From positions 1,984,001-2,048,000 of the forward strand of contig NZ_CCBB010000003.1 of assembly GCF_000613185.1 (NCBI RefSeq): DNA of 64,000 nt, given 5' to 3'. Source of the stretch: Mycolicibacterium cosmeticum (GTDB lineage: Bacteria > Actinomycetota > Actinomycetes > Mycobacteriales > Mycobacteriaceae). The notes beneath the pieces are model-generated. The model did not search any database, was not told where the DNA came from, and saw only the letters and a list, made by a program, of their open reading frames with translations. Position numbers and translations under genes: made by a program. Positions 18,274 to 26,936 of this stretch are shown piece after piece (the stretch's first letter is position 1; each line of letters opens with the position of its first letter).

Positions 18274-19169
18274 CCCTGGCGCAGATGGTCCAGGATGGCC
18301 GCAGTAACCGCCTCGGGCTGATCCACTTGCAGGAAATGCCCTGCGTTGGGGATGATTTCGATCTTGCTGCCGGGTGGTAGCAAGTCGAGCGCGCCGTCCA
18401 GGTAACCCACCTGCATGCAGCCATCGGTATCGCCGTGCAGCAAGAGAACGGGGACCCGCGGCAGCTTCAGCCGGTAGCGGTGTAGCTGCTTGTAGGGCTT
18501 GGAGGCCGGCGTGAACCGGATGTTGGCGCGGTAGTAGCCAACGGCGGCACGGCGATGGGCGGGAGTGGGCAGCGCGGCGAGCGTCCTGGCGACATCGTCG
18601 TCGACGTCGGTGCCCGGCGGGGACCAGTCCTTCCACAACCGGGGGATGACGCGGTCGAGCACCCGCTCCGGCACCAGGGGTGTCTGGAAGAACAGGATGT
18701 ACCAACTCATCCGGAGCTGGCGGGCTCCCATCTTCGCCGCCCGCGCCAGCCCGAGCGATGCGTTCGAGATGGCCCGGATGGGTGGTAGCGCCAGCGCGAT
18801 ATGGGCGGCGAAGGGGGAGTCGGGGGAGGCGGCCAGCGCGTTGGCGGTCCACCCGCCCCAGTCGTGGCCGATCAGCACGGCGTCAGCGGGGGCCCCGAGC
18901 GCGGAGTGCAGTTCGATGAGGTCGGACATCAGGGCGCCGAGGTGATAGTCCCCGTCGGGTGCCGGACCGGTGGGCGCGTAGCCACGGGTGAACGGCGCGA
19001 GCACCCGAAATCCCTTATCCGCCAGCAACGGAGCCACATACCGCCAACTGTGGGCGCTGTCCGGGAAACCGTGTACGCACAGCGCGAGCCGGCCGTCGGA
19101 TGGGCCCCATTCCAGCGCCGTCAGGCGCAGGTGGGGCAGGTCGAATTCCAGGACACGGGGGTCGGCCAT
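18270..19169 (-). CDS. Alpha/beta hydrolase, epoxide-hydrolase/dehalogenase type
   Basis: A 299-residue alpha/beta hydrolase. It has an oxyanion motif HGFPDSAHSW, an Asp nucleophile in GHDWGG and a catalytic His in NAGHFLQVDQPE. The Asp nucleophile separates it from Ser esterases and points to epoxide hydrolysis or dehalogenation. I take MADPRVLEF as the start; an ATG five codons upstream is also open. The stop overlaps the convergent glycoside hydrolase stop. Confidence 0.85.
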   Translation of the reverse strand: MADPRVLEFDLPHLRLTALEWGPSDGRLALCVHGFPDSAHSWRYVAPLLADKGFRVLAPFTRGYAPTGPAPDGDYHLGALMSDLIELHSALGAPADAVLIGHDWGGWTANALAASPDSPFAAHIALALPPIRAISNASLGLARAAKMGARQLRMSWYILFFQTPLVPERVLDRVIPRLWKDWSPPGTDVDDDVARTLAALPTPAHRRAAVGYYRANIRFTPASKPYKQLHRYRLKLPRVPVLLLHGDTDGCMQVGYLDGALDLLPPGSKIEIIPNAGHFLQVDQPEAVTAAILDHLRQG

Positions 19170-19601
19170 TGTTTGACCATACAAGGGTGGTCGTGTGTCG
19201 TGTGACGCGTTCCCGGCCTGACCGCCCGGCGGCGGGACCAGTGATTTCGACTGTGCCGTTCAGCCGAGCGCTGCGAGGACATCCGGGAATGGACGCGGCT
19301 CCTTCGGTGGATGTCCTGACCAGAGTCAAGCAAACCGACTCCATGCAACCCAGGGCACATCATTCCCGAGAACACGGTGACCGACGAAGTGGGGCGCAGA
19401 CGTTCCTGGGTGTGCGACTCCTAGGCAACCGGCGTCCTGGCAGGAGATTTGACTCTCGCCCAGAATCAGAACTGGGCATCCCGTCAGGCCGGCTTCGCGA
19501 CTTCGACACGGTCGGCTTGTCCAGGCGCAAGGCGGCTCACAGTCACCCGAAGCTGCAGGCAACATCTTTCAACCCCCCGAATACATGCAAGGAGAACGGG
19601 T
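19170..19601. other. Non-coding stretch with a gene relic
   Basis: No intact gene was found. It contains the relic of a GntR-family C-terminus (19243-19301) and, at its right end, the leader and AAGGAG of the first SDR gene. It may mark a recombination junction. Confidence 0.45.
19243..19301 (-). pseudogene. Relic of a GntR/FCD-family regulator 3' end
   Basis: Read on the minus strand, 19260-19301 encodes EPRPFPDVLAALG followed by TGA. The GntR regulator at 43501 ends EHLRPIPEILAALG and TGA. The DNA match extends through the stop and 17 bases beyond: 19243-19280 equals 43483-43520 at 37 of 38 bases. No upstream remainder of a regulator gene was found here. It looks like the tail of a related, deleted gene, or a recombination scar. 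Confidence 0.6.
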
Positions 19602-20375
19602 ATGGTCGGCGACACCACGCATCCTGTCGAATCAGGGGATGGTCTTGACGGTGCGGTGGCTATCGTTACCGGAGCAGCGCGAGGGGTCGGCGCGGCAACA
19701 GTGCACTGGCTACGCGTCAGGGGAGTGAAGCTACTGGCCGAAGACATTCGGCCTGAGGTGCATCACCTTGCTGAGCAGTATGATCACGTCATCGCCCTAG
19801 AGGCTGACGTCGCGGTCGAAGATTCGGCTATTCGCGCCGTCGAGTTGGCGGTACAACATTTCGGTCGTCTGGACATTCTTGTCAACAACGCTGGTCGGAC
19901 GTTGAACAAACCGTTGACTGATACCACCGTCGAGGACTGGGACGAATTGATGTCGATCAACGTCCGTGGTGCCTTCTTGCACGCGCGTGAAGCCTTCAAG
20001 GTCATGCACGATCAGTGTCGCGGCACCATCGTCAATGTCGGTTCTTACGCCTGCACTGTGGGACTGCCAGAGGGATCCGCATACTCCGCGTCGAAGGGTG
20101 CCCTCGCCCAGCTGACGAAGGTCATCGCACTCGAAGGCGGTGCTCACAACGTCCGGGCCAACCTTGTGGCCCCCGGAGTGATCGAGACCGACATGCTCGA
20201 CAACTTCCGAGACGACAGCCGCGAGTACCTTCGGTCCTTCGCCGGCGCACACCCGCTTGGTCGCGTCGCCCAACCAGAAGAAATCGCTGAGGTGATCGGT
20301 TTCCTTGTCTCGGAGCGGTCCAGCTTCATTACCGGCGCCGTGGTCGCAGCCGACGGCGGTTTCACGGCCGCCTGA
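19602..20375 (+). CDS. Short-chain dehydrogenase/reductase (classical)
   Basis: A 257-residue classical SDR: cofactor loop TGAARGVG near residue 23, NNAG, and the catalytic Ser/Tyr/Lys set (NVGSYACTVGLPEGSAYSASKGA). The end GGFTAA is the family C-terminal motif. AAGGAG precedes the ATG. It is the first of three consecutive SDR genes upstream of an XRE/MmyB regulator. The enzymes likely act on successive hydroxyl or keto steps, but no substrate can be assigned. Confidence 0.9.
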   Translation: MVGDTTHPVESGDGLDGAVAIVTGAARGVGAATVHWLRVRGVKLLAEDIRPEVHHLAEQYDHVIALEADVAVEDSAIRAVELAVQHFGRLDILVNNAGRTLNKPLTDTTVEDWDELMSINVRGAFLHAREAFKVMHDQCRGTIVNVGSYACTVGLPEGSAYSASKGALAQLTKVIALEGGAHNVRANLVAPGVIETDMLDNFRDDSREYLRSFAGAHPLGRVAQPEEIAEVIGFLVSERSSFITGAVVAADGGFTAA

Positions 20376-20435
20376 TGTGGCGGCATCGCGCTGGCCGACG
20401 CATGTGGCCAAAACCATTGACAGGAGGACAGATTG

Positions 20436-21191
20436 ATGACGGGACGTCTGGACGGAAAAGTGGCTTTGCTCACCGGCGCTACCGGGGGGATCGGCACGGC
20501 GACCGCGGAGAGTTTTCTGCGCGAGGGTGCCCGAGTGGTGGTGACCGATGCTCGCGCCAAAACACTGTCAACGCTTGCAGAGCGGCTGTCCAGTTACGGC
20601 GCAGCAGTCCAAAGTGCTGTCGTGGATGTATCGAAGGCCGGCGACTGGAACGACGCGGTTGCGCTGGTTGAAGAACGCTTCGGCCGCCTCGATGTGCTGG
20701 TGAACATCGCCGGGATCGTGGCGTGGGAGGGCGTAGAAGACGCCGATGAACCTTCGTGGGACCGCGTGATTGCGGTGAACCAGAAGGGCACCTGGCTCGG
20801 CATGAAGTCGTTCATGCCGCTTCTGCGCGCCAGCGGCAACGCCTCGGTGATCAACACGTCGTCGGTCCTCGGTCTGATCGGTGGTGGCGGTGCTGCGGCA
20901 TATCATGCGTCAAAAGGTGCAGTGAGACTGTTGACGAAGACGGCCGCCGTCGAATACGCCACACGCGGTGTACGGGTCAACTCTGTTCACCCCGGCGTCA
21001 TCGCAACGCCGATGATCGAAGAGATCCTCGACGAGCAGGGCGATCAGCAACCCGACATCGTGCGCACTCCGATGCGGCGGGCCGGTCGTCCCGATGAGAT
21101 CTCGCCCGTCATGGTGTTTCTCGCCAGCGACGAATCGTCATTTGTCACGGGAGCTGAGTTCGTCGTCGACGGTGGGCTGACCGCCCACTGA
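20436..21191 (+). CDS. Short-chain dehydrogenase/reductase (classical)
   Basis: A 251-residue SDR: TGATGGIG cofactor motif, DVSKAG, NIAG, catalytic SSVLGLIGGGGAAAYHASK, and VDGGLTAH C-terminus. The ATG follows AGGAGGA at a good distance; a TTG one codon earlier is possible. It lies 60 bases after the previous SDR and looks co-transcribed. Substrate unknown. Confidence 0.9.
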   Translation: MTGRLDGKVALLTGATGGIGTATAESFLREGARVVVTDARAKTLSTLAERLSSYGAAVQSAVVDVSKAGDWNDAVALVEERFGRLDVLVNIAGIVAWEGVEDADEPSWDRVIAVNQKGTWLGMKSFMPLLRASGNASVINTSSVLGLIGGGGAAAYHASKGAVRLLTKTAAVEYATRGVRVNSVHPGVIATPMIEEILDEQGDQQPDIVRTPMRRAGRPDEISPVMVFLASDESSFVTGAEFVVDGGLTAH

Positions 21192-21285
21192 CACCGCTCG
21201 TCGCAGTGCCCCGAGCTGGTTGCGGCGGTGCGTGTGCTCGATGAGGCGCAACGCTGTGAGGTAGCTAGAGAAAGGAATTTCGTCC

Positions 21286-22119
21286 ATGTCGGTTTGGTTC
21301 ATCACCGGAATCTCGCGCGGGCTAGGCCGGGCGCTGGCCCAGGCGGCCCTGGGTCGCGGCCACACAGTCGTCGGAACCACTAGATCCGGGACAGTTGGCC
21401 TCGACGCGCCCAGGGATCGCCTGCACGTCCTGCCTCTTGATGCCGCTCACCTGGACGAGGTCGGCGGGGTGATTGACCGTGCGTGCGCTGTGACGGGTGG
21501 CCTGGACGTTGTGGTCAACAACGCCGGATATGGCCTCCTCGGGCCGATCGAGGAAGCCTCTGCAGAACAGGTCAGGCACCTGTTCGACGTCGACTTGTTT
21601 GGGCCACTGCGCGTCATCCAGGCTGCGTTGCCGCATTTGCGGTCACAAAGACGCGGTCATCTTGTCAATGTGTCATCGATCGCTGCGCTCGACCCACTAG
21701 CCGGTTCGGGACTGTACGCGGCGGCGAAGTCCGCCCTGAGCGCGTTGTCGGAGTCCTTGTACGAGGAACTGAGTCCGCTCGGCATCAAAGTTACAGTGGT
21801 GGAGCCTGGGTCGTTCCGTACCGATTTCCTCTCGACAGAGTCGATACGTTTCACGACGCCGCACGTCGACGACTATGCCGCGGCTGTCGGAACAGTCCTC
21901 GCGCACTTCGCTGACCATGCAGGCCGGCAGGCCGGTGACCCCGACCGCGCCGCTAAGGTCATCATCGACGCGGTGGAATCCGACACCCCGCCGCTACACC
22001 TGGTGCTCGGTGCTGACGCGTTACGCCGCTGCCGTGGTCGCTTGCAGCGGTTGAGCGCTGACCTGGACGCATGGGAGGATCGTTCTACGGCAACATCATT
22101 CGTGGCCGGCAGTCGATGA
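21286..22119 (+). CDS. SDR-family oxidoreductase, retinol-dehydrogenase-like
   Basis: A 277-residue SDR, with an N-terminus starting directly at the Rossmann strand (VWFITGISRGLGRALA). It has NNAG and catalytic SSIAALDPLAGSGLYAAAKSA, and a longer C-terminal region (EPGSFRTDFLS) as in the retinol-dehydrogenase-like group. An AGAAAGGA site lies upstream. It is the third SDR of the cluster. A 276-base gap separates it from the regulator gene, which therefore probably has its own promoter. Confidence 0.88.
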   Translation: MSVWFITGISRGLGRALAQAALGRGHTVVGTTRSGTVGLDAPRDRLHVLPLDAAHLDEVGGVIDRACAVTGGLDVVVNNAGYGLLGPIEEASAEQVRHLFDVDLFGPLRVIQAALPHLRSQRRGHLVNVSSIAALDPLAGSGLYAAAKSALSALSESLYEELSPLGIKVTVVEPGSFRTDFLSTESIRFTTPHVDDYAAAVGTVLAHFADHAGRQAGDPDRAAKVIIDAVESDTPPLHLVLGADALRRCRGRLQRLSADLDAWEDRSTATSFVAGSR

Positions 22120-22353
22120 CGCGTGGGTACATCGACTGTCATCCGGAACCGGTGGGGAACCACTCGTCGGCGACCGGTCTGCGCACGTCGCTCGACCTCC
22201 GTTCGCCAGCCAGTCCTTCCGTCACCTGTCGTGAAGCAACGAATTCACGCCCCCAGTGCCGTTATACGAAATCATCGCCTCTAGCCAGCCAGCACCTGGG
22301 CATATTCGGCTGCCACGCCGGCGGCATTGGAGACGTCGAACTCCTGGGTGTAT

Positions 22354-22377
22354 CACGCCCTTCAGGGCTTGGGCGTG
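22354..22377. promoter_or_regulatory. CACGCCC-N10-GGGCGTG inverted repeat before the XRE gene
   Basis: A perfect 7+7 inverted repeat, 18 bases before the start codon of the XRE/MmyB regulator. A nested GCCCT-TC-AGGGC dyad lies inside it. The position suggests an autoregulatory operator; a terminator for the SDR cluster is the alternative. Confidence 0.45.
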
Positions 22378-22395
22378 TGCCGGTAAAGTCGCGGT

Positions 22396-23259
22396 ATGGT
22401 TACCAGCGAACTCGGCGACTATCTTCGCGGCCGGCGGGCCGTGGTGGGTCCCGACGCGGTTGGGCTTCCCGTGAACGGGCACCGCCGGGTCGCGGGCTTG
22501 CGACGGGAGGAGGTCGCGCTTCTGGCGGGCCTCAGCGTCGACTACTACAGCCGTTTAGAGCAGGGCCGCGAGCGTAGCCCCTCTGCGCAGGTCGTGGATT
22601 CGCTCGCGGGCGCGTTGCGGCTGGATGCCGATGGTCGGCGACACCTTTACCGGCTGGCCGGCCATATACCCAGCGACACTGGTGAAGTCAGCGACCGTCT
22701 CGACCCGGCGCTGTTGCAGCTGATGTCGGCATGGCCGGAGAATCCGGCGATCGTCTTCAACATCGCCTATGACGTGTTGGCGTCCAATGAGATTGCCGAT
22801 GTTCTCTTCCACAAATGGACGCATTCGCGAAACCTGATGCAGATCGTCTTCACCGATCCCCACGCACGCACGTTCTATTGTGATTGGCCGAAGGTGGCAA
22901 GGAATTCGGTGGCTGGCTTCCGTTTCAACCACGGGCGATCTCCCGGTCATCCGCGCATCCGAAGCGTCCTCGAAGGTTTGCTGGTTACGAGCCCCGAGTT
23001 CACGGAGCTATGGGAGCGCCATGACGCGCGCGGAAAGACGCGGGAGCACAAACGGTTCTATCACGACGACGTCGGCGAACTAACCCTGTCGATGCAGACG
23101 TTCGACGTGCGATCCAGCCCTGGCCAAGAATTGGTTGTGTACCAAGCCGAGCCCGGTTCGAGCAGTGCTGATGCGCTCAAGCTGTTGGGTTCCTTGGCTG
23201 AAGCGGTTGGCAACGCGAACCATGATCAAGGTGGCCACGCAGGACCGCTGGTGTCCTGA
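22396..23259 (+). CDS. XRE-family regulator with MmyB-like ligand-binding domain
   Basis: A 287-residue protein. The N-terminal helix-turn-helix is RVAGLRREEVALLAGLSVDYYSRLEQGRERSPS (residues about 34-66). A C-terminal MmyB-like PAS-type domain follows (FNIAYDVLASNEIADVLF; DWPKVARNSVAGFRF). Family members in actinobacteria commonly sit beside an SDR gene and are thought to bind a small hydrophobic ligand. Here three SDR genes lie upstream on the same strand. A dyad just before its start may be its own operator. Confidence 0.9.
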   Translation: MVTSELGDYLRGRRAVVGPDAVGLPVNGHRRVAGLRREEVALLAGLSVDYYSRLEQGRERSPSAQVVDSLAGALRLDADGRRHLYRLAGHIPSDTGEVSDRLDPALLQLMSAWPENPAIVFNIAYDVLASNEIADVLFHKWTHSRNLMQIVFTDPHARTFYCDWPKVARNSVAGFRFNHGRSPGHPRIRSVLEGLLVTSPEFTELWERHDARGKTREHKRFYHDDVGELTLSMQTFDVRSSPGQELVVYQAEPGSSSADALKLLGSLAEAVGNANHDQGGHAGPLVS

Positions 23260-23267
23260 GTGTTGGC

Positions 23268-23705
23268 TTACTCTCTTGAGGCGTCCCTGTGCTCGGCGAC
23301 CGCGTGAGATGCCTGCTCGCGGAGGCGGGTTGATGGCGGCTGGAATCCTTTGTACTTCGGGTCGTATCCAAAGCTCTGCCATTTCGGGTTGTGGCCCACC
23401 GTTGGCCATTTCGGGTCGTAACCGAGCTCTCGCCACCGCGGATCATTCGGATGCGGTAGTTCACCTATCTCCGGCGGAGTCGTCGTGGACGTAGCCATTG
23501 CAGATACCGTACTGGTCTCCGCAATGCCGGTTGTGATGCAGTCGTGGTGTAAAGGCGGTTGTGATGCTCCTGTGAGGGCTAATGCGGACATCGCAGCGGT
23601 GGCCGCCAATGACCGGGACAGGGCGTGCAGTCCCGCTAATTCACCGACGCCGCAGCGTCTTGTCCGTCCGCCGGTGTTCCCGGCCCAGACGTTAGAGCCG
23701 GCCAC
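23268..23705 (-). CDS. Putative exported protein with short Pro-Lys-Trp repeats
   Basis: The C-terminal half reads like real coding sequence and has four tandem copies of a 9-10 residue unit: DPRWRELGY, DPKWPTVGH, NPKWQSFGY, DPKYKGF. Upstream is a hydrophobic stretch, RSLAATAAMSALALTGAS, that could be a signal peptide. The start is unclear: a GTG at 23705 gives about 145 residues, while the frame stays open further upstream with unconvincing composition. No family was recognised. It is convergent with the XRE gene. Low confidence in existence, moderate interest. Confidence 0.4.
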   Translation of the reverse strand: MAGSNVWAGNTGGRTRRCGVGELAGLHALSRSLAATAAMSALALTGASQPPLHHDCITTGIAETSTVSAMATSTTTPPEIGELPHPNDPRWRELGYDPKWPTVGHNPKWQSFGYDPKYKGFQPPSTRLREQASHAVAEHRDASRE

Positions 23706-24135
23706 GGTGACCGCGAAGCTGATCGTGTAGTGGTTTGCGCGTGACAGCCTTCGGCGAAACCACGGTGCAGTGATGGTGGGTTGACTGCATGAGCGTTCTC
23801 CTTCAGCCACGTGGGCGCTCCCGCGGTATAGCGTGCGGTGCCGATCAGAACTAGACCACCATGGTTGCGCCCGGGGCCCGTCAGTAGGTAGCCGCGCTGG
23901 TGTTGTGAGCCCACAAGCGTTGTTTGTGGGCGTACAGGGCGAAGGTAGCAAGCGCCGACGATCCGGCCGTTCTAGGCGTCGGAGATGGTCCGCTGCACCG
24001 CGGGCATGGGTGGCGATATGCGCTGGAGTAGACGTATTGGGCCCACAGTACGAGTACCTCGACCGGTCCAGCCGTCTGCAGGCGGAGCCTCATGACGGCC
24101 TTTTGCCTATGGCGAGGGAGGGCAGCCACGATTAC
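23706..24135. other. Gene-poor stretch
   Basis: I see no convincing gene, RNA or repeat here. Open frames on both strands have poor composition and no recognisable motifs. It separates the XRE/repeat-protein pair from the TetR gene. Confidence 0.4.
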
Positions 24136-24891
24136 TCATGGCAAGCGTGCATCGTCGGTGACACTGGTGGACGTCCCGACGGTTGCGCGGGGTGGCCACA
24201 ACGCACGTTGCCATAGCGCTTTCGCGATGAGTGTGGACCGTTCCCGCATCACGGGCTCGTCATCGAAGCGCCAGCCATTGCAGCCGACCAGCGATGCTCG
24301 CAACAAAGTATGTACGAGGCGGGGCAGATCGTCGCTGATCGGCTGGGCTCCGCGTCGTGCCTCGTGGGTCACGGCGCGCACGATGAGTCGGACGACGGTT
24401 GTTTCGATCTGCTGCAGCATTGCCGCGAGCTGTTTGTCGGCTGCTGCGGCGCTGCGGCTCGATGCCCAGACGGGATGTTCGTTTGCGAGGGTGGCGCGTA
24501 TTCCGATGACTATGCGATCGATGAAGGCGGCCTGGGATTCGTCCGCGCGTCGTGGCCCGAAAGCCGAATTGAGGTCGACGCCGGAGTGCAGGCTCAAGAG
24601 GCTGGCCAGGGCTGCGTATTTGGTCTCGAAGTAGAAGTAGAAGGCGGATCGGGTAATTCCGGCCCGTTGACTGACGGCTCGAACAGATATGTCGGCGATG
24701 GGCTCTTCATCGAGCAGATCGTCCAAGGCCCTGAGGATGGCTGTTCGAGCGAGTTCGCCAGTGCGGTAGGGCGCCCGGGGCGCGCGCCGGCTAGGCCTCG
24801 GCAGCGACAGTCCGTCCAAGCTCGGCATGGGTTGCGGTTCTGGCGGGGCCAGCTGGCAGCGACGGCGGTGGTCGGGAGATGCGCTGCACAT
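24136..24891 (-). CDS. TetR-family regulator of the beta-oxidation operon
   Basis: A 251-residue TetR protein. A basic N-terminal extension of about 45 residues comes before the helix-turn-helix (ISVRAVSQRAGITRSAFYFYFETKYAAL). GGAGGAG sits six bases before the ATG, supporting this longer start over the internal MPSLDG. It is divergent from the acyl-CoA ligase gene. The shared promoter carries a dyad at 24984, so it probably represses the fatty-acid operon, with an acyl-CoA as a likely effector (inference from the FadR-like TetR family). Confidence 0.87.
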   Translation of the reverse strand: MCSASPDHRRRCQLAPPEPQPMPSLDGLSLPRPSRRAPRAPYRTGELARTAILRALDDLLDEEPIADISVRAVSQRAGITRSAFYFYFETKYAALASLLSLHSGVDLNSAFGPRRADESQAAFIDRIVIGIRATLANEHPVWASSRSAAAADKQLAAMLQQIETTVVRLIVRAVTHEARRGAQPISDDLPRLVHTLLRASLVGCNGWRFDDEPVMRERSTLIAKALWQRALWPPRATVGTSTSVTDDARLP

Positions 24892-24983
24892 CCTGGTCTC
24901 CTCCGATGCCGCAGGTGATGACCCACTCTGACCCCGGTGAGGCCGCCGGGGAAGCGCTCCATCGCTTCGCCTACATCTGAATC

Positions 24984-25010
24984 AAACATACGCGATATGT
25001 ATCTACGTTT
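24984..25010. promoter_or_regulatory. Candidate TetR operator between tetR and acyl-CoA ligase
   Basis: Outer arms AAAC and GTTT enclose an inner dyad ACATA-N5-TATGT (24986-25000), about 93 bases before the TetR start and 145 bases before the ligase start. This AT-rich dyad stands out in GC-rich surroundings. Confidence 0.45.
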
Positions 25011-25155
25011 CAAGTCGCAGGCTTTGCTGAGGCCTCTTGTTGACGGCGCGCCAATTAAGAGTGCACACTGTTGGCGTCATGCCAATTACGACGGGCTGAG
25101 TGGTTCGTCTGCGCGATCGACTGCGGCAGTGTTGCGAACTGAGCTGGGAGAAGCG

Positions 25156-26922
25156 ATGCACCAGAGCTTGTGTGAGCTGTTCCAAACCCGAGTAGCCGAA
25201 CTCGGGGATGCGGTGGCGATCCGGCGCGCCGATGGTTCTGCCGCGCTGACGTGGGCGCAGTATGGCGCCCGGGTTCGCGAAGTGGCGGGCGGGCTGAACG
25301 CCCTCGGGGTGGGCCGCGGGGATGTGGTCGCCCTCATGCTGACAAATCGACCCGAGTTCCACGTCATCGACTCGGCGGCAATGCATTTGGGCGCGGTGTC
25401 GTTTTCGGTGTACAACACCAGTGCCGTCCCTCAGATCGAGTACCTGTTCGGCAACGCCGCCCCGAGCGTGGTGGTGACCGAGGCCAAATTCTTGGACAAG
25501 GTGCGCGCAGCGGCCGCGACCGCTGGTGTATCCACCGTGGTGTGCATCGACGCTGCCGAGGAGGGTGTGGTGTCCCTCGGTGATGTCGTCGATGCGGGGA
25601 GTCGTGACGCCGACTTCGAATTCGACGCGGCGTGGCGGGCAGTCGGTCGCGATGACGTATTGACCTTGATCTACACCAGTGGGACAACTGGGGACCCCAA
25701 GGGGGTCGAGCTGACCCACGCCAACGTGCTGTATCAGCTGGAGATCATCTCGGGTGTGGTGGGGGATCTCACGGGCGGGCGGGTGCTGTCCTATCTTCCC
25801 GACGCTCATCTGATCAACCGCTGGATCGGACAGTACGCGCCGATGTATTTCGGGATCACGGTGACCGATGTCGACGACCCGAAGGCGCTCATCGACGTGC
25901 TGGGCCGGGTCCATCCCACCTTCTTTGTCGCCGTGCCGATGCTGTGGTACAAAATCGCCGCTCGCGTCGAAGCGCTCATCGCCGAGCAGCGCGGTATCCG
26001 GGGTGCGCTGGCGCGGTGGGCCATTGCGGCCGGGCGAAAGAAGGCGGCGGCGACCGTCTCCGGTGCCAGCATTGGGTTGTTCGACAATCTCGCGGCCACC
26101 CTGGCCAATCGAATCGTCTTCGCCAAATTGCGCGCGCGACTCGGCCTGGATGTGCTGACCGCGGCGGTGTCCGGGGCTGCACCGATCGACGTGTCGGTGT
26201 TGGAGTTCCTGCTGGCCATCGGCATTCCTGTACTGGAAGCGTGGGGCATGTCGGAGACCTCGGCTGTGACCACGGTCAATCCGAGAAGCCGGCCGCGCTA
26301 TGGCTCAGTGGGGGTGCCGATTCCGGGAACCGAGCTGGCCCTCGCCGATGACGGCGAAATTTTGGTCCGCGGGCCCGGCGTGATGCGGGGGTACCGCAAC
26401 GATCCCGTCCGGACCATGGATGTGCTCGATGCCGATGGCTGGATCCGCACCGGAGATATCGGCGCACTGGACGACCGGGGCTATCTCACGATCGTCGATC
26501 GTAAGAAGGAGTTGATCATCAACTCCGGCGGAAAAAACATGTCGCCCAGCAATATCGAAGGAGCGCTGAAGGCCGCGAGCCCGCTGATCGGTGCGGTTGC
26601 CGCGATCGGGGACAACCGGCCCCATATCGCGGCGTTGATCACCCTGGATCCAGACGCTGTCGCCACGCTCGCGCAACGGGTCGGTATCGGTGATCCGTCG
26701 ATCGAGGCCGTCGCCGATCATCCAGTAGTGCAGGCCGAGATAGCCGATGCGGTCGCCGTGGCGAATACGAGATTGTCCCGTGTCGAGCACGTCCGCAGCT
26801 GGAAAGTGTTGCCGGAGTATTGGATCCCTGGGGGAGAGGAGCTCACTCCCACGATGAAACTGCGCCGAGTGCCCATCGCCAAGAAGTACGCCACCCACAT
26901 CGACGCCCTCTACCAACGCTGA
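25156..26922 (+). CDS. Long-chain acyl-CoA ligase (AMP-binding)
   Basis: A 588-residue adenylate-forming enzyme. The P-loop is YTSGTTGDPKGVELTHAN, the A5 motif EAWGMSETSA, A7 GWIRTGDIG and A8 DRKKELIINSGGKNMSPSNIE; the C-terminal catalytic Lys region is TPTMKLRR. It activates a fatty acid to its acyl-CoA with ATP. The ATG at 25156 follows GGGAGAAG; more upstream sequence is open but lies in the promoter. It opens the operon continuing with FadE, FadA and FadB, so the product is likely the entry substrate for beta-oxidation. Confidence 0.92.
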   Translation: MHQSLCELFQTRVAELGDAVAIRRADGSAALTWAQYGARVREVAGGLNALGVGRGDVVALMLTNRPEFHVIDSAAMHLGAVSFSVYNTSAVPQIEYLFGNAAPSVVVTEAKFLDKVRAAAATAGVSTVVCIDAAEEGVVSLGDVVDAGSRDADFEFDAAWRAVGRDDVLTLIYTSGTTGDPKGVELTHANVLYQLEIISGVVGDLTGGRVLSYLPDAHLINRWIGQYAPMYFGITVTDVDDPKALIDVLGRVHPTFFVAVPMLWYKIAARVEALIAEQRGIRGALARWAIAAGRKKAAATVSGASIGLFDNLAATLANRIVFAKLRARLGLDVLTAAVSGAAPIDVSVLEFLLAIGIPVLEAWGMSETSAVTTVNPRSRPRYGSVGVPIPGTELALADDGEILVRGPGVMRGYRNDPVRTMDVLDADGWIRTGDIGALDDRGYLTIVDRKKELIINSGGKNMSPSNIEGALKAASPLIGAVAAIGDNRPHIAALITLDPDAVATLAQRVGIGDPSIEAVADHPVVQAEIADAVAVANTRLSRVEHVRSWKVLPEYWIPGGEELTPTMKLRRVPIAKKYATHIDALYQR

Positions 26923-26936
26923 ACAGGAAGTACTGT

